64,000 nt of DNA from Planctomycetota bacterium (lineage in GTDB: Bacteria > Planctomycetota > UBA1135 > GCA-002686595): positions 855,353 to 919,352 of the forward strand of contig JADJNY010000015.1 of assembly GCA_016714045.1 (NCBI GenBank). Reading direction: 5' to 3'. Position numbers and translations under genes: made by a program. Position 1 is the stretch's first letter. Each line of letters starts with the position of its first letter. The notes below the pieces were generated by a model that was not told the DNA's origin, did no database searches, and worked only from the letters and a program-made list of their open reading frames with translations. Below are positions 44,302 to 54,301 of this stretch, in pieces.

Positions 44302-44987
44302 TGACGCCGCGCGACGAACAGATCCTGCGCCACGTCGCGCGTCATCGACTGACCATCCGGCCGGTCCTGCAGAAGCTCTTCTTCAAGAGTGCCGACGCCG
44401 CCGGCAACGTCGTGGCCCGGCTGCTCAAGGCCGGGCTGCTCGAGTCGTCGAAGTTCCCCGACGGCTTCAGCTACTACCAGCTCACCGAGGAGGGCGCGAA
44501 GGCGATCGGCCTCACTGACGTGCCGCGCGCGTCCGACGCGCACGCCGTCCACGCGGCGCTCGCGTCGCTGTGGTTCTGCTCGATGGACGAGGGGCCGCGG
44601 CTCCTGCTTACGGCGGCCGAAGAGCAGGAGCTCCTCGGCGTGAACGCGCCCGGCGCGATGCACTGCATCCAGCCCGCCGGCGAGTGGTCGGTGCTGCACG
44701 AGCTCTACGTGCCCGGCCCCGGCACGAGCGAAGAGAACGTGCTCGACCGCCTGAAGAAGCGCATCGACGAACGCCGGAAGGACCCTCTCTTGCGGGATTG
44801 GATCGCCAGCCGCAACCTGGGTTTCGCAGTGCTCGTCGAGCAAGAAGATCGACGAGCGACGCTGAAGAATCGGATCGGCAAAGCGGAACTGCGCCGCTTC
44901 ACGTCGATCGCGGTCGAGCTCGCCCCTGGACCCGCGACCCTGCGCGCCTTCCTCCATGATCGAAACGGACGAAGCAACGGAACTTGA
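44301..44987 (+). CDS. replication-relaxation-like winged-helix protein
   Basis: A 228-residue protein with an N-terminal winged helix (D-E-Q-I-L-R-H-V-A-R-H-R-L-T-I, V-V-A-R-L-L-K-A-G-L-L, Y-Y-Q-L-T-E-E-G) and an alpha/beta C-terminal region. It overlaps the upstream gene by one base and the ATPase gene by 32 bases. Proteins of this type bind DNA near transfer or replication sites; the exact role is not known. There is no relaxase catalytic motif. Confidence 0.55.
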   Translation: MTPRDEQILRHVARHRLTIRPVLQKLFFKSADAAGNVVARLLKAGLLESSKFPDGFSYYQLTEEGAKAIGLTDVPRASDAHAVHAALASLWFCSMDEGPRLLLTAAEEQELLGVNAPGAMHCIQPAGEWSVLHELYVPGPGTSEENVLDRLKKRIDERRKDPLLRDWIASRNLGFAVLVEQEDRRATLKNRIGKAELRRFTSIAVELAPGPATLRAFLHDRNGRSNGT

Positions 44988-47631
44988 GCGGCTTCAGGCC
45001 AAGAAGCTCGCCGACGCAAGGCACGCACTGCGCGCCTACGAGGAGGCGTGGGAAGCGTACCTGCACGCGCGCGAGCAACATGGTGACCGACTGAAGGAGC
45101 ACGCGGCGCGAGTCGCCGCCTTCGCGGAGCAGAAGAAGCTCTACGACGCGTTCCTCGCGCGCCTCGAGAACCGACGCCGCCGGGCCGGGGACATCGTGCG
45201 CGTCCACCTGCGCGTCGATGCACGCTTCGTCGAGGATCTGGCAGCCATCCTGCGCCAGCACCTCGAGCCGTGGGTCCAGGTGCACTCCGCATCGCGGCAG
45301 GCGATCGTGCTCCCCCGCAAGGGCGGCACGGCCATCGCTTTCGATCCGAAGCCGGTCCCACAACGAGGGCTTCGCCGCGGGCTCGCAGGCTGGCTGCTGC
45401 GCCTCGTTCCGCGGCATAACCGGTTCCTGTACACGTACCGCGTCACGTACACGCGCGGGCAGCGCGTACGCGACGAGGCCGGGCTCGCCGAGGCGATCGC
45501 CTACTTCGTCGCGGAGCGGGCCAACGCGTCGCTCGCCGCGGCCACTCCGAAGGAAGAGGCGCCGCTCTTCGTGCCGGGCTGGATCCCGATTCCGCCCGAG
45601 GTGTTCGCAGCACTGCTCCAGCGCGTGCTCGCTCCGCGGGGCATGGAGGAGGGAGCTCTCGAGTCGAATAACCCCGACGAGACCACCGAGACGCTCGCGA
45701 GGGACCCGAGCCTGCGCTTGCACCTCGAGCTCGCGCCGGCACGCGAGATCCTGCGGATCGTGAACGAGGAGCTCTTCCCGAGGTTCGTCGACCGTGTTCC
45801 GCTCATGCCGCGCCACGACGTCGCGCCACCCGTCGATCCCGGTCCGCCGCCCGCCGAGCCGGAACCGCCGCGGCTCGTGCCGAACACGACGCGTCTGTGG
45901 GAGGAGCTCCCGTGGGAGGCGCACTTCGAACGGCTCAAGGTCGGTGCGGAGCGCGCCCCGTCGCAGCACCTCCTGCTCGGGTACGAGCCGGTGACCGCCG
46001 ACCCGATCCTGCTGTCGCGTCCGCTGCTGCATGCGCATGCGCACGTGGTCGGCGCGACGCAGACGGGCAAGACGAGCGCCGCCCTCATCCCGCTCGTGAC
46101 GCAGCTCATCCGCGGTTCCGACGAGCCGCCGAAGCCGGGCGAGCAAGTCGGGCCGCCTCCGCCGATCCTGATCATCGACCTCAAGGGCGACTTCGCGCTC
46201 TTCCACACCGCACGGCTCGAGGCGAAGCGCCGCGGCCGGCGGTTCCACTACTTCACGACGCACCCCGAGAAGGACAGCCACGTCTTCGACGTCTTCGGGA
46301 GCCTCGCCTCGCTCATCCCGACGCCGGCAGACCTCGGCGGCTTCTTCGCGCAGGCCTTCGACGTCTTCCACGGTCCGGGCTACGGCCATGGCTACTACTC
46401 GAAGGAGAACCGCGAGGCCATGGTGCGAGCCGTCGACGAGGCCCGCGAGCAGTCCGGGCGAGCGCCGACGCTCGAGACCTTCGGCGAGGCGCTGAAGACG
46501 ACCGCGTCTAAGAAGACCGGACACGATGCACGCGAAGCGCAGGCCACGCTCGCGCCGCTCGTGCGCCCGGAGCTCGCCGCGCGGCTCGAGCGTCGCGAAG
46601 GTCTGGACCCGGCGCGCGTGATCCACATGCCGACGGCGATCGAGGAACGCGAGGTCCTCTACTTCTGGGTCCCCGTCCTGCGCAGCACCGCCGGCCTCGA
46701 CATCGCGCGCCTCGCGCTCTACTCGTTCATGCACGCCGTCGCCGAGCGCAACTACACGCGCGGCGAGCGGCGCGCCTACGCGATCATCGACGAGTTCCAG
46801 GAGGTCGCGTCCTTCAACATCGGACGCTTGCTTACGTTCTCGGCCGGCGTCGGCCTCTCGATGGTGATGGCGAACCAGTCCGTGCAGAACCTCAAGGTCG
46901 GCAGCACGGACATCCGCGACCACGTCACGACGAACGCGAACCTGCGGCTCTTCTTCAGCGTCGCGAACGGCGACGACATCGAGGAGCTCCAGAAGCTCTC
47001 CGGCGAGAAGACCGTGTGGTCCCAGAGCCGTCAACGAGCCCGCGGCGGCTCACGCTCCACGCTCACGACGACCACGGACACGGACACCTTCAGCGAGTCG
47101 AAGGGCAAGAACTGGGGCGAGTTCTTCAGCGACATGTGGGGCCACAGCTTCGGGTCGGGTAGCACTCCGCAGGGCGGCACGTCGAACAGCAGCTCCCAGG
47201 AGAGCCAGACCAAGGGCGAGAGCAAGGGCGGAAGCAGTCAGGAAGGCGAGTCGCACGGCACGGCGAAGGCCCGCGGCACGACGGAGTCGAGGGACTGGCG
47301 CGTCAGCATCGGGCGCAGCGAGACGATCCGCCCGGGCCTCGACGCGAACGACATCCTCGACGCGAGCCTCGTCGACCGGGCCTGCCTCGTGCACTCGAAG
47401 CGCGACGCCGGCAAGACGCTCCTCGGCGGCCGGCCGCGACCGATCCGCTGTCTCTACAGCATGGACACCGAGGAGTACGGCGCGCGCCGGCGAACCGTCT
47501 GGCCGCCGGCGATCGTGGCGCCGTCTGCTCCTCCGAGTGATCCGGTCTCGCAGCGCGCCGCCGCCCCCGGCACCGAAGCCGGCCGCGAGCGAGCCCGAGA
47601 AGCCGCCCAAGGAACACCCCAAGCGCCGTGA
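44956..47631 (+). CDS. TraD/VirD4-like DNA-translocation ATPase
   Basis: An 891-residue P-loop ATPase. A helical coiled-coil N-terminus (about 1-75) precedes the ATPase core with Walker A G-A-T-Q-T-G-K-T-S (about 366-374), I-L-I-I-D-L-K-G-D (about 405) and Walker B A-I-I-D-E-F-Q-E-V (about 611). The TraM-recognition-like segment A-N-Q-S-V-Q-N-L-K follows. A Ser/Thr/Gly-rich linker leads to a short C-terminal domain. No N-terminal membrane helices are evident, unlike classical coupling proteins. It probably moves or recruits element DNA. It overlaps the upstream gene by 32 bases. Confidence 0.7.
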   Translation: MIETDEATELERLQAKKLADARHALRAYEEAWEAYLHAREQHGDRLKEHAARVAAFAEQKKLYDAFLARLENRRRRAGDIVRVHLRVDARFVEDLAAILRQHLEPWVQVHSASRQAIVLPRKGGTAIAFDPKPVPQRGLRRGLAGWLLRLVPRHNRFLYTYRVTYTRGQRVRDEAGLAEAIAYFVAERANASLAAATPKEEAPLFVPGWIPIPPEVFAALLQRVLAPRGMEEGALESNNPDETTETLARDPSLRLHLELAPAREILRIVNEELFPRFVDRVPLMPRHDVAPPVDPGPPPAEPEPPRLVPNTTRLWEELPWEAHFERLKVGAERAPSQHLLLGYEPVTADPILLSRPLLHAHAHVVGATQTGKTSAALIPLVTQLIRGSDEPPKPGEQVGPPPPILIIDLKGDFALFHTARLEAKRRGRRFHYFTTHPEKDSHVFDVFGSLASLIPTPADLGGFFAQAFDVFHGPGYGHGYYSKENREAMVRAVDEAREQSGRAPTLETFGEALKTTASKKTGHDAREAQATLAPLVRPELAARLERREGLDPARVIHMPTAIEEREVLYFWVPVLRSTAGLDIARLALYSFMHAVAERNYTRGERRAYAIIDEFQEVASFNIGRLLTFSAGVGLSMVMANQSVQNLKVGSTDIRDHVTTNANLRLFFSVANGDDIEELQKLSGEKTVWSQSRQRARGGSRSTLTTTTDTDTFSESKGKNWGEFFSDMWGHSFGSGSTPQGGTSNSSSQESQTKGESKGGSSQEGESHGTAKARGTTESRDWRVSIGRSETIRPGLDANDILDASLVDRACLVHSKRDAGKTLLGGRPRPIRCLYSMDTEEYGARRRTVWPPAIVAPSAPPSDPVSQRAAAPGTEAGRERAREAAQGTPQAP

Positions 47632-47697
47632 GCGCGGGGTGATGCTCCAGACGTTCTTCGACCAACACGCACCGCCATCCCCGAGAGAGGAGTCCCC

Positions 47698-49218
47698 ATG
47701 ACCGAGGTCGATCCCACCAAGCCACAGGAGTCCGCGTTCCACGGCCACAGCGTCCCGCTCGTGCAGGCGAAGCCGGCGCACCAGGCGCTCTTCCCGTACT
47801 TCCTCGTCGCCCTCGGCACGCTGCTCGTCGTCGGCATCGCGGGGTACTGGTGGATGAACTCGCCGATGCGCGCGGAGAGCGAGGCGAAGAAGCTCGACCT
47901 CGCACTCGCGCAGCAGAACAAGGCTCACGAGATCGCGATGGAGAAGATCCGGCAGGAAGCCGCGGCGGAGCAAACCCGTCTTCGGCTCGAAGCAGACAAG
48001 GCCCTCGAGGAAGAGCGCCGCGCCCAGCACAAGGCCGAGTACGCGAAGCTCGCCCAGGTCGTCGAGCAGGCCCAGAAGCAGATCGACGCCTTCGAGGCCG
48101 CGCGCCGCGAGCGGGACGAGCTCCTCGCCACGAACGGGCGCGAGATCGCGGCCCGCGACGAGCTGCTCACGAAGTACGAAGTCATCGAGCGCCAGCACCC
48201 GGCACCACAGTTCGAGACGGGCGCGGTTCGCGCGCTCCTCGCAACCGCGGCCACGCGCAGCGCCGCGCTCGCCCTGCAGGACGGCGCCCCGGCGGCTCCC
48301 TCGCCCGAGCTCAAGCAGAGCGTCGACACCGCCCTGGCCGAGACGACGGCGGCCCTGAAGAGCCAGGCGGCATCGAACCAGGCCGTGCGCGCCCTGGCCG
48401 CGGAAGCCGTTGAGGACGGCGTGCCCGCCGCCGACGTGGACATCCAGGAAGCGCTCGCGCGCCGAGTCCAGCGCGCCGAGCAGGAGCGGCAGAAGGCCCT
48501 GGCCGAGGCCGAGGAGCGCGGCCGGCAGGAGGCCGAGCGGCAGATCCGGGACATCGCCGCCCGCGAGGCCGAAGAGAACACGAAGATCGAGGTCGACGCC
48601 ACCACGCGCGCGTTCGACCAGCAGCAGGAGACGATCAAGCGCCTCCACGACCAGCGCGAGGCTGCGCAGAAGGCCAAGGACGAGGAGCTCGTGCGGATCA
48701 TCAACGCGCAGCTCGAGAAGGAGATCGCCGAGCTCCGCGGTCAGGCCGGGCTCGCCGAGGCCGAAGTCAAGGTCGCCGAGGCCGCTGCCTCCGCGAAGAA
48801 GTCCGAGAAGGAGCTCGAGGCCGAGCGCATCGCCGCGGAGACCGAGAAGAACCGGCTCCGCGAGAAGGCGAAGTCACGCGAGGTCGCGACCGCGCTCGCG
48901 CCCTTCGTCGGCAAGGGCTACTGGCAACCGGGCCGCGCGCAGCCCGACCGGGACGCCGCGGGGATCTCGTTGACGGCCATCAAGGCCGAGGGCGCTCTCG
49001 ACCCAAGCCCCACGGGCATGCGCCAGCTCTATCACATCGGCGCCAACCCGAAGAACGACCGCCCCGGTGGCTGGTCCAAGGACGACCGCATGGTCGGCAA
49101 GCCCCTCGAGGCCTGGCTCAAGAACAAGCCCGGCGCGCGCGACACGGCTCGCAAGGCGCAGGACATCCTCCTCGAACTCGGCGACGTGCTCGTCGAAGTC
49201 GGCCTGCTCTCGCCGTGA
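47698..49218 (+). CDS. membrane-anchored long coiled-coil protein
   Basis: A 506-residue protein with one transmembrane helix (about 32-50), then about 340 residues of Ala/Glu/Lys/Arg-rich coiled coil (two blocks, about 58-155 and 260-395) and a C-terminal globular domain with G-K-G-Y-W-Q-P-G, G-I-S-L and G-D-V-L-V-E-V-G-L. GAGGAG precedes the ATG. It follows the TraD-like ATPase after 66 bases and could tether it to the membrane. No family recognised. Confidence 0.6.
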   Translation: MTEVDPTKPQESAFHGHSVPLVQAKPAHQALFPYFLVALGTLLVVGIAGYWWMNSPMRAESEAKKLDLALAQQNKAHEIAMEKIRQEAAAEQTRLRLEADKALEEERRAQHKAEYAKLAQVVEQAQKQIDAFEAARRERDELLATNGREIAARDELLTKYEVIERQHPAPQFETGAVRALLATAATRSAALALQDGAPAAPSPELKQSVDTALAETTAALKSQAASNQAVRALAAEAVEDGVPAADVDIQEALARRVQRAEQERQKALAEAEERGRQEAERQIRDIAAREAEENTKIEVDATTRAFDQQQETIKRLHDQREAAQKAKDEELVRIINAQLEKEIAELRGQAGLAEAEVKVAEAAASAKKSEKELEAERIAAETEKNRLREKAKSREVATALAPFVGKGYWQPGRAQPDRDAAGISLTAIKAEGALDPSPTGMRQLYHIGANPKNDRPGGWSKDDRMVGKPLEAWLKNKPGARDTARKAQDILLELGDVLVEVGLLSP

Positions 49219-49265
49219 CGCCGGCGGGGCTGGTGTAACGCCGCGATCCGTGCGATCGTCGGCGG

Positions 49266-49352
49266 ATGCGTGAGTACTCGATCTGGCGTCGCTACTGGTT
49301 CCTCTGCGGCATGAGCGTCCCGCTCATCCTCAGGGTCCTGGGCATCCTGTAG
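49266..49352 (+). CDS. possible 28-residue membrane peptide
   Basis: A short frame starting M-R-E-Y-S-I-W-R-R-Y-W, nearly all hydrophobic after residue 10 and ending G-I-L. GGCGG precedes the ATG. It lies 47 bases after the coiled-coil gene and before a terminator. Too short to be sure. Confidence 0.3.
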   Translation: MREYSIWRRYWFLCGMSVPLILRVLGIL

Positions 49353-49371
49353 CGGCGCGCCGAAATGAAAA

Positions 49372-49395
49372 GAGCCACCCCGAAGGGGATGGCTC
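49372..49395 (-). terminator. rho-independent terminator (leftward)
   Basis: On the minus strand GAGCC-AT-CCCC and GGGG-T-GGCTC form a stem with a TTCG loop, followed directly by TTTTCATTTC. It ends the small leftward gene at 49401-49598. Confidence 0.8.
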
Positions 49396-49400
49396 AGGTG

Positions 49401-49598
49401 CTACTGGAGCACGATGACCTTTCCGATGTCGATCAGCCTCAGGAGAAGAGCTCCAGCCATGCCGCCGAGGATGAACTCCAGCACCGCGAAGGATGGTGGT
49501 GGCTCGATCTCGTCGTCACGCGTGAAGATCACCCGTTGGGCATTGATGACGACACCGTGGGATCTTCCATAACGGCGCCAGTTTCTACGTCTGCTCAT
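49401..49598 (-). CDS. small single-TM protein
   Basis: A 65-residue protein. A basic N-terminus (M-S-R-R-R-N-W-R-R-Y-G-R-S-H) is followed by a strand-rich segment and a hydrophobic helix (about 36-60). The start at 49598 has GGAGGA five bases upstream; a start 11 codons earlier lacks one. A canonical terminator follows its stop. The function is unknown. Confidence 0.6.
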   Translation of the reverse strand: MSRRRNWRRYGRSHGVVINAQRVIFTRDDEIEPPPSFAVLEFILGGMAGALLLRLIDIGKVIVLQ

Positions 49599-50125
49599 GT
49601 TGTCCTCCTTGAACAAGGTTGAAGTGAGCAAGCAGCCCCGAAGGACGGCATGCTCACCTGGACATCACGGGCACGAGGTCGACAGGCTTCGTTGCGGAAC
49701 CGCAGGTTGGGACCCCTGTGCGGAGAGGGGAGAGTTGCTCGAAAGAGCAGAAGGGCTCCATTCTACCGTCCGGCCCCATCCTCGGCAGCCCCCGCCCGCT
49801 TCCTGAGGAGCCGGCAACGGCTCGAAGGCGCTGACCTAGGACAGTCGCAATTGCGGTCAGATGCCGCATCAGGCGTCCGGCCATGTGGCGGGCCGACGGC
49901 CGAACGGTGCCCGAAGGCCTGGGCGCCGGAACACTTCCCTGGCGGGGAGCGGACAGCCCCGGTCAGAACGTGCTGGGGACGTGTGGTGGCCCCGCGGCCG
50001 GCCCGGACCAGTCCCGTCCGCGGGGAACGAACTTGCGGCGCATGGCCGTGGCCTCCCAGTCCGTCGTGAGGTTGGCAGCGCGCTGCTCAAACTGCCACTG
50101 GCAGCTGCCGGAGAGGGCGAGAGGG
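49599..50125. other. gene-free stretch between transfer-like and metal modules
   Basis: About 530 bases with no supported gene. GTGAGC (49625-49630) and GCTCAC (about 49651-49656) are inverted arms near its left edge, and GC-rich hairpins follow. Its position beside the transfer-like genes would suit an origin of transfer, but I see no diagnostic nic-site sequence. Confidence 0.35.
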
Positions 50126-50764
50126 CTACGAAGGCCCAATCCGCTGGTGCATACGCAGTTCCTGGCTCGCGCCCTTCAGGATCTCGATCGCCGACGTCAA
50201 GAACAGCGCAGCGATGGCCATCGCTGCTACGAGATCGGGCCAGGCTGTGCCGCTCCAGTACACCAGCCCTCCGGCGAGGATCACCGCGACGTTGCCGAGT
50301 GCATCGTTCCGGCTGAAGAGCCACACCGCTCGGACGTTCGCGTCGCCCTTCCGGTGCGGGACAAGCAGCAAGGCGCATACTACGTTCGTAGCCAAAGCGA
50401 GAAACCCGAGGGTACCCATCACAGCGGCCTCCGGCTGAGCGTGCTCGAACAGGCGGTACAGCGCAGCCGCGATGACCCCCAGGCCGAGGATCGCGAGGAA
50501 CGCCCCCTGAAGGAGGGCTGCTCGGGCGCGCCATCGCTGACGACGGGAGATCGCGAGAAGTCCCAGGAGCGTGATCAGCCCGTCTCCGAGGAAGTCCAGC
50601 GCATCCGCCTTCAGCGCTTGCGAGAGCCCAAAGAAGCCGCCCGTCATTTCCGCCAGGCCCATCGCCAGATTCAGCACGACGACGACCACGAGGACGCGCC
50701 GATACGACTTGCTCGCACCGGCGAGGTCCTTCGCCTGGCCGCAGTCGTCACAGGTGAGACTCAT
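50126..50764 (-). CDS. cation diffusion facilitator-family metal exporter
   Basis: A 212-residue membrane protein. After an N-terminal C-x2-C (C-D-D-C-G) that may bind metal come about six transmembrane helices. The CDF metal-site residues are in K-A-D-A-L-D-F-L-G-D (about 53-62) and S-R-N-D-A-L-G-N (about 152-159). It lacks the C-terminal cytoplasmic domain of larger members. It exports divalent cations by proton antiport. It is the last gene of the leftward efflux operon, 21 bases after the metal-binding lipoprotein gene. Confidence 0.8.
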   Translation of the reverse strand: MSLTCDDCGQAKDLAGASKSYRRVLVVVVVLNLAMGLAEMTGGFFGLSQALKADALDFLGDGLITLLGLLAISRRQRWRARAALLQGAFLAILGLGVIAAALYRLFEHAQPEAAVMGTLGFLALATNVVCALLLVPHRKGDANVRAVWLFSRNDALGNVAVILAGGLVYWSGTAWPDLVAAMAIAALFLTSAIEILKGASQELRMHQRIGPS

Positions 50765-50785
50765 GTCCCTCCGTCGTAATGAAGC

Positions 50786-51126
50786 TCACTTGCCCGCCGT
50801 CTTCGGAGCCATCGCCTCGAATTTCGCCTCGAGCTCCGGATGGCACTCGATGCACTGGGATTCGGGCAGGCCGTGTTCCTTGCACCAGTCGCCCTTCTCC
50901 TGGAACTCCGGAATCAGCGATGCGTTGCACCGCGTGCAGACGGACTCCGGGACGACGTGCTCCTTGCACCAGTCGGCGACCTCCGCCTTCTGGACGAGCG
51001 GTGCACCCGGCTTGGCCTGGGGCTGAGGCTCGCGGCTGGTGGGGGCGCCTCGCCGCCGCACGAGAAGGACAAGGTGGCGACGAGTGCTGCGCAGAGCGCG
51101 TGAAGATGACTTCTCTCGAGTTTCAT
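50786..51126 (-). CDS. Cys/His-rich metal-binding lipoprotein, one frameshift
   Basis: The start at 51126 gives a lipoprotein signal (M-K-L-E-R-S-H-L-H-A-L, lipobox S-F-S-C). Restoring one C in the CCCCC run near 51047 joins it to P-T-S-R-E-P-Q-P-Q and two copies of a module D-W-C-K-E-H-x-x-P-E-S-x-C-x2-C. The same module occurs three times in the adaptor at 54302. The repaired protein has 113 residues. It is probably a periplasmic chaperone or sensor for the metal. The missing base is likely a sequence error. Confidence 0.6.
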
Positions 51127-51143
51127 GCTGTTTCGTTCTCCTG

Positions 51144-54100
51144 CTAGGCGTTGATGGGTTCGAGCCTCGGTTCCGGGGCAACGCCGGCCCCGGGTTCCGC
51201 TTGAGGTTCCTCGGTCGCCGCTTCCGGCACTCGCTTGGAGCCGAAGACGAGGTAGAGCGCCGGCAGGACGAGAAGCGTCAGCAGAGTGCTGCTCGCGACA
51301 CCGCCGATGACCACGGTCGCAAGCGGTCGCTGGACTTCGGCTCCCATTCCCGTGCTGAGGGCCATCGGAACGAATCCGAACGCTGCGACCAGCGCCGTCA
51401 TGAGCACCGGCCGCAGGCGCGTTCGAGCCGCTTCCTCCACGGCTTGTGCGACCCCGTAACCGCGAGCCCGGAGCAGCCGGATGTGCGAGACGAGCACCAT
51501 TTCGCCGAGTACGGCGACCCCGGAGAGCGCGATGAATCCCACGGCGGCCGAGATGGAGAGCGGCATCCCTCGGCACCACAGCGCAGTCACGCCGCCGACC
51601 GCCGCGAAGGGCACGCCTGCGAAGACTAGCGCCGAATCCCGCAGGTCCCGGTACGTGACGTAGAGCAGCCCGAAGATGAGGGCCAGCACCATCGGGACGA
51701 CGAGCAGGAGCCGCTCGCGGGCCCGTTCCATGTGCTCGAACTGGCCACCCCACTCGATCCGGTAGCGCCCTGGGGGAAGCTCGACTTCCCGATCCACGCG
51801 ACGCCGGGCCTCCTCGACGAAGGAACCGACGTCTCTGTCGCGGACGTTCACCTGGACCGTGACTCGGCGTTGTCCCCACTCGCGGCTGATCGTAGACGGA
51901 CCTTCGACCTCCTGGAGCCGCGCCAAGTGCCCGAGCGGTATGCGCTGTCCGGCCTCCGTCGAAACCAGGATCGACCCGATTGCCTGTGCATCGGTCCGGT
52001 AGCGGTCGGGCAGCCGGATCACGAGCGGAAAGCGGAGCTGCCCTTCGAGCACCTCGCCGATCTCCTTCGTTCCGAGAGACTCCACGAGATCCATGACGTT
52101 CCTGGCAGGAACGCCGTAGCGAGCGAGTGCGTCCTGGTCGACTCGGATCTCCAGCACCGGCTGGCCCGTGACCTGCTCCGTGCTCAGGTCCGACGCGCCC
52201 TCGATGGAGCCGAGGAGTGCGCCGATCTCCTGAGCTTTCGCGGTGAGCAGCGCGAAATCGTCCCCGTAGAGCTTCATGGCGACGTCGCCGCGCACCCCGG
52301 CAACCATCTCGTTCAGGCGCATCTCGATCGGCTGCGTCAGGGCGATTCGCTGTCCCGGAAGGTCGCGGAGCTCTCGCTGGACGAGTTCCACGAGCTCCCC
52401 CTGGCTCTCTGCCCGTGTCCAACGCTCGCGGGGCCAAAGCGCAAGGAAGATGTCCGTGAGCTCGACCCCCATCGGGTCGGTCGCCACCTCAGCCGTGCCG
52501 CTTCGGCTCCAAACGTGCTTCACTTCGTCCGGGAACGCACGGAGCAGCGCACGCTCCATCCGCGTGTTGTAGCGCACCGACTCTTGGAGGTCGGTGCCGG
52601 CGAGACGGACAACGTTGACTGCGATCGCACCTTCGGACAGTTTCGGCACGAACTCCGACCCGAGACCTCGCGCCAGGATTCCCGCGAAGCCGAGGAGCAC
52701 GACTGCTCCTCCGATTGCAGCGAAGCGGTGACGCATCACGAAGTGCAGGGCCGGGCGGTACGACCAGAGGGCTAGGCGGACGAGCAAAGGCTCGCGCTCC
52801 TCTCTCCTCCTCGGAAGGAGCAAGCTCGCCAGCACGGGCATGAGGGTGAGGGACAGTACGAGCGAGCCGGCGAGCGCGAAGATGACCGTCAAGGCCATCG
52901 GCGTGAACATCTTGCCCTCGATCCCCTCGAGCGTGAGGATCGGCACGTAGACGAGCATGATGATGAGCTCGCCGAACATCGTCGGCTTGCGTACCTCGAG
53001 GACCGCCTGCTTCACGATCTCGACGACACTGCGCTTCCTTCGTTCGTGGGCGAGGTGCCGCACCGAGTTCTCGATCTGGATGACGGCGCTGTCGACGACG
53101 AGCCCGAAGTCGAGCGCTCCCAGACTCATCAGGCTCCCGGCGATGCCGAACTGGAGCATCCCGGAGAATGCGAAGAGCATCGACAGGGGAATCGCGGCGG
53201 CGACGATCAGGCCTGCGCGAAGGTGGCCGAGGAAAAGAACAGGATCGCGATGACGAGCAGGCCGCCCTCGAAGAGATTCTTGCGGACCGTGTCGATCACG
53301 TGATCGACGAGCTCGGTGCGGTCGTAGATCGTCTCGACGCGGATACCTGGTGGCAGGTTCTTCTTCAGATCTTCGAGCTTCGCCTTGAGCCGAGAGGTCA
53401 CCTCGTGGGTGTTCTCGCCCATGAGCATGAAGCCCAGGCCAAGCACCGCCTCGCCCTTGCCCTGGTAGGTCACCGCGCCGCGCCGGATCTCGGCGCCGAT
53501 CTCGACGTCGCCGAGATCTCGCACCCGAACGGGAACCCCGTCCTTGGCCGCGACCACGATCCGGCCGAGCTCCTCGGCGTTGCTCACCGCTCCGATTCCT
53601 TGCACGAGCAGCATGCTCCCGCGGGCGGAGACGTTCCCTCCGCCGGCGTAGAGGTTGTTCGATTGGATCGCCTCGACAACCGTGTCGAAGGTGAGTCCAT
53701 GCTTGATGAGCCGGGTCGGATCGAGACGGACCTGATACTGCTTCTCGAAGCCGCCCCAACTGTTCACCTCCGCGACACCGGGAACCGTGCGGAGGGCTGG
53801 CTCGAGGATCCAGTCCGGGACGGTCCGAGCTTCGGGGAGGGCCCCCCTGTCGGAGGTAACGATGTAGTGGAAGACCTCACCGAGACCCGTTGCCACGGGT
53901 CCCATCCGAGGGGCGCCGATCCCCGGAGGAAGCTCGACAGTGTTCAGGCGCTCATCCACGAGTCGACGCGCGAAGTAGATGTCGGTCCCGTCCTCGAAGG
54001 TGACTACGACCTGCGAGAGGCCGAACTTGGAGATCGAGCGCACGTTGGCGAGCCCGGGAAGCCCGCTGATCGCCTGCTCGACCGGAGCGGTGATCTGGCG

Positions 54101-54286
54101 CTCGACCTGCTCAGGCCCGAGCGCTGGGGCCACCGCGTTGATCTGCACTTGCACCGGAGTCGTGTCCGGGAAGGCGTCGATGTCGAGCTGCTTCAGCGAA
54201 AGGAGCCCGACCACCACGAACAGCGCCGTTCCCGCGAGCACCAAGGCGCGGTGTGCCAACGACCAGGAGATGATCCAGTTCAGCAT
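51144..54286 (-). CDS. heavy-metal efflux RND transporter (CusA/CzcA-type), one frameshift
   Basis: Inner-membrane pump of a tripartite metal efflux system. The frame from 54286 covers the N-terminal transmembrane helix and porter domain (D-A-F-P-D-T-T-P-V-Q-V-Q, G-A-P-R-M-G-P-V). Near 53216 it breaks after L-V-I-A-I-L-F-F. Adding one T to TTTT restores F-L-G-H-L-R-A-G-L-I-V-A and the rest to 51144, giving a normal length of 1047 residues. TM4 carries V-V-D-S-A-V-I-Q-I-E-N. The intact remainder suggests a sequence error. It starts 15 bases after the adaptor stop. Confidence 0.8.
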
Positions 54287-54301
54287 GGGGCACTCTCCTG
54301 C

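Noticed and set aside
43660..49218. Complete conjugation system
   Set aside because: No VirB-type ATPase, mating-pair genes or relaxase motif was found; only a TraD-like ATPase is supported.
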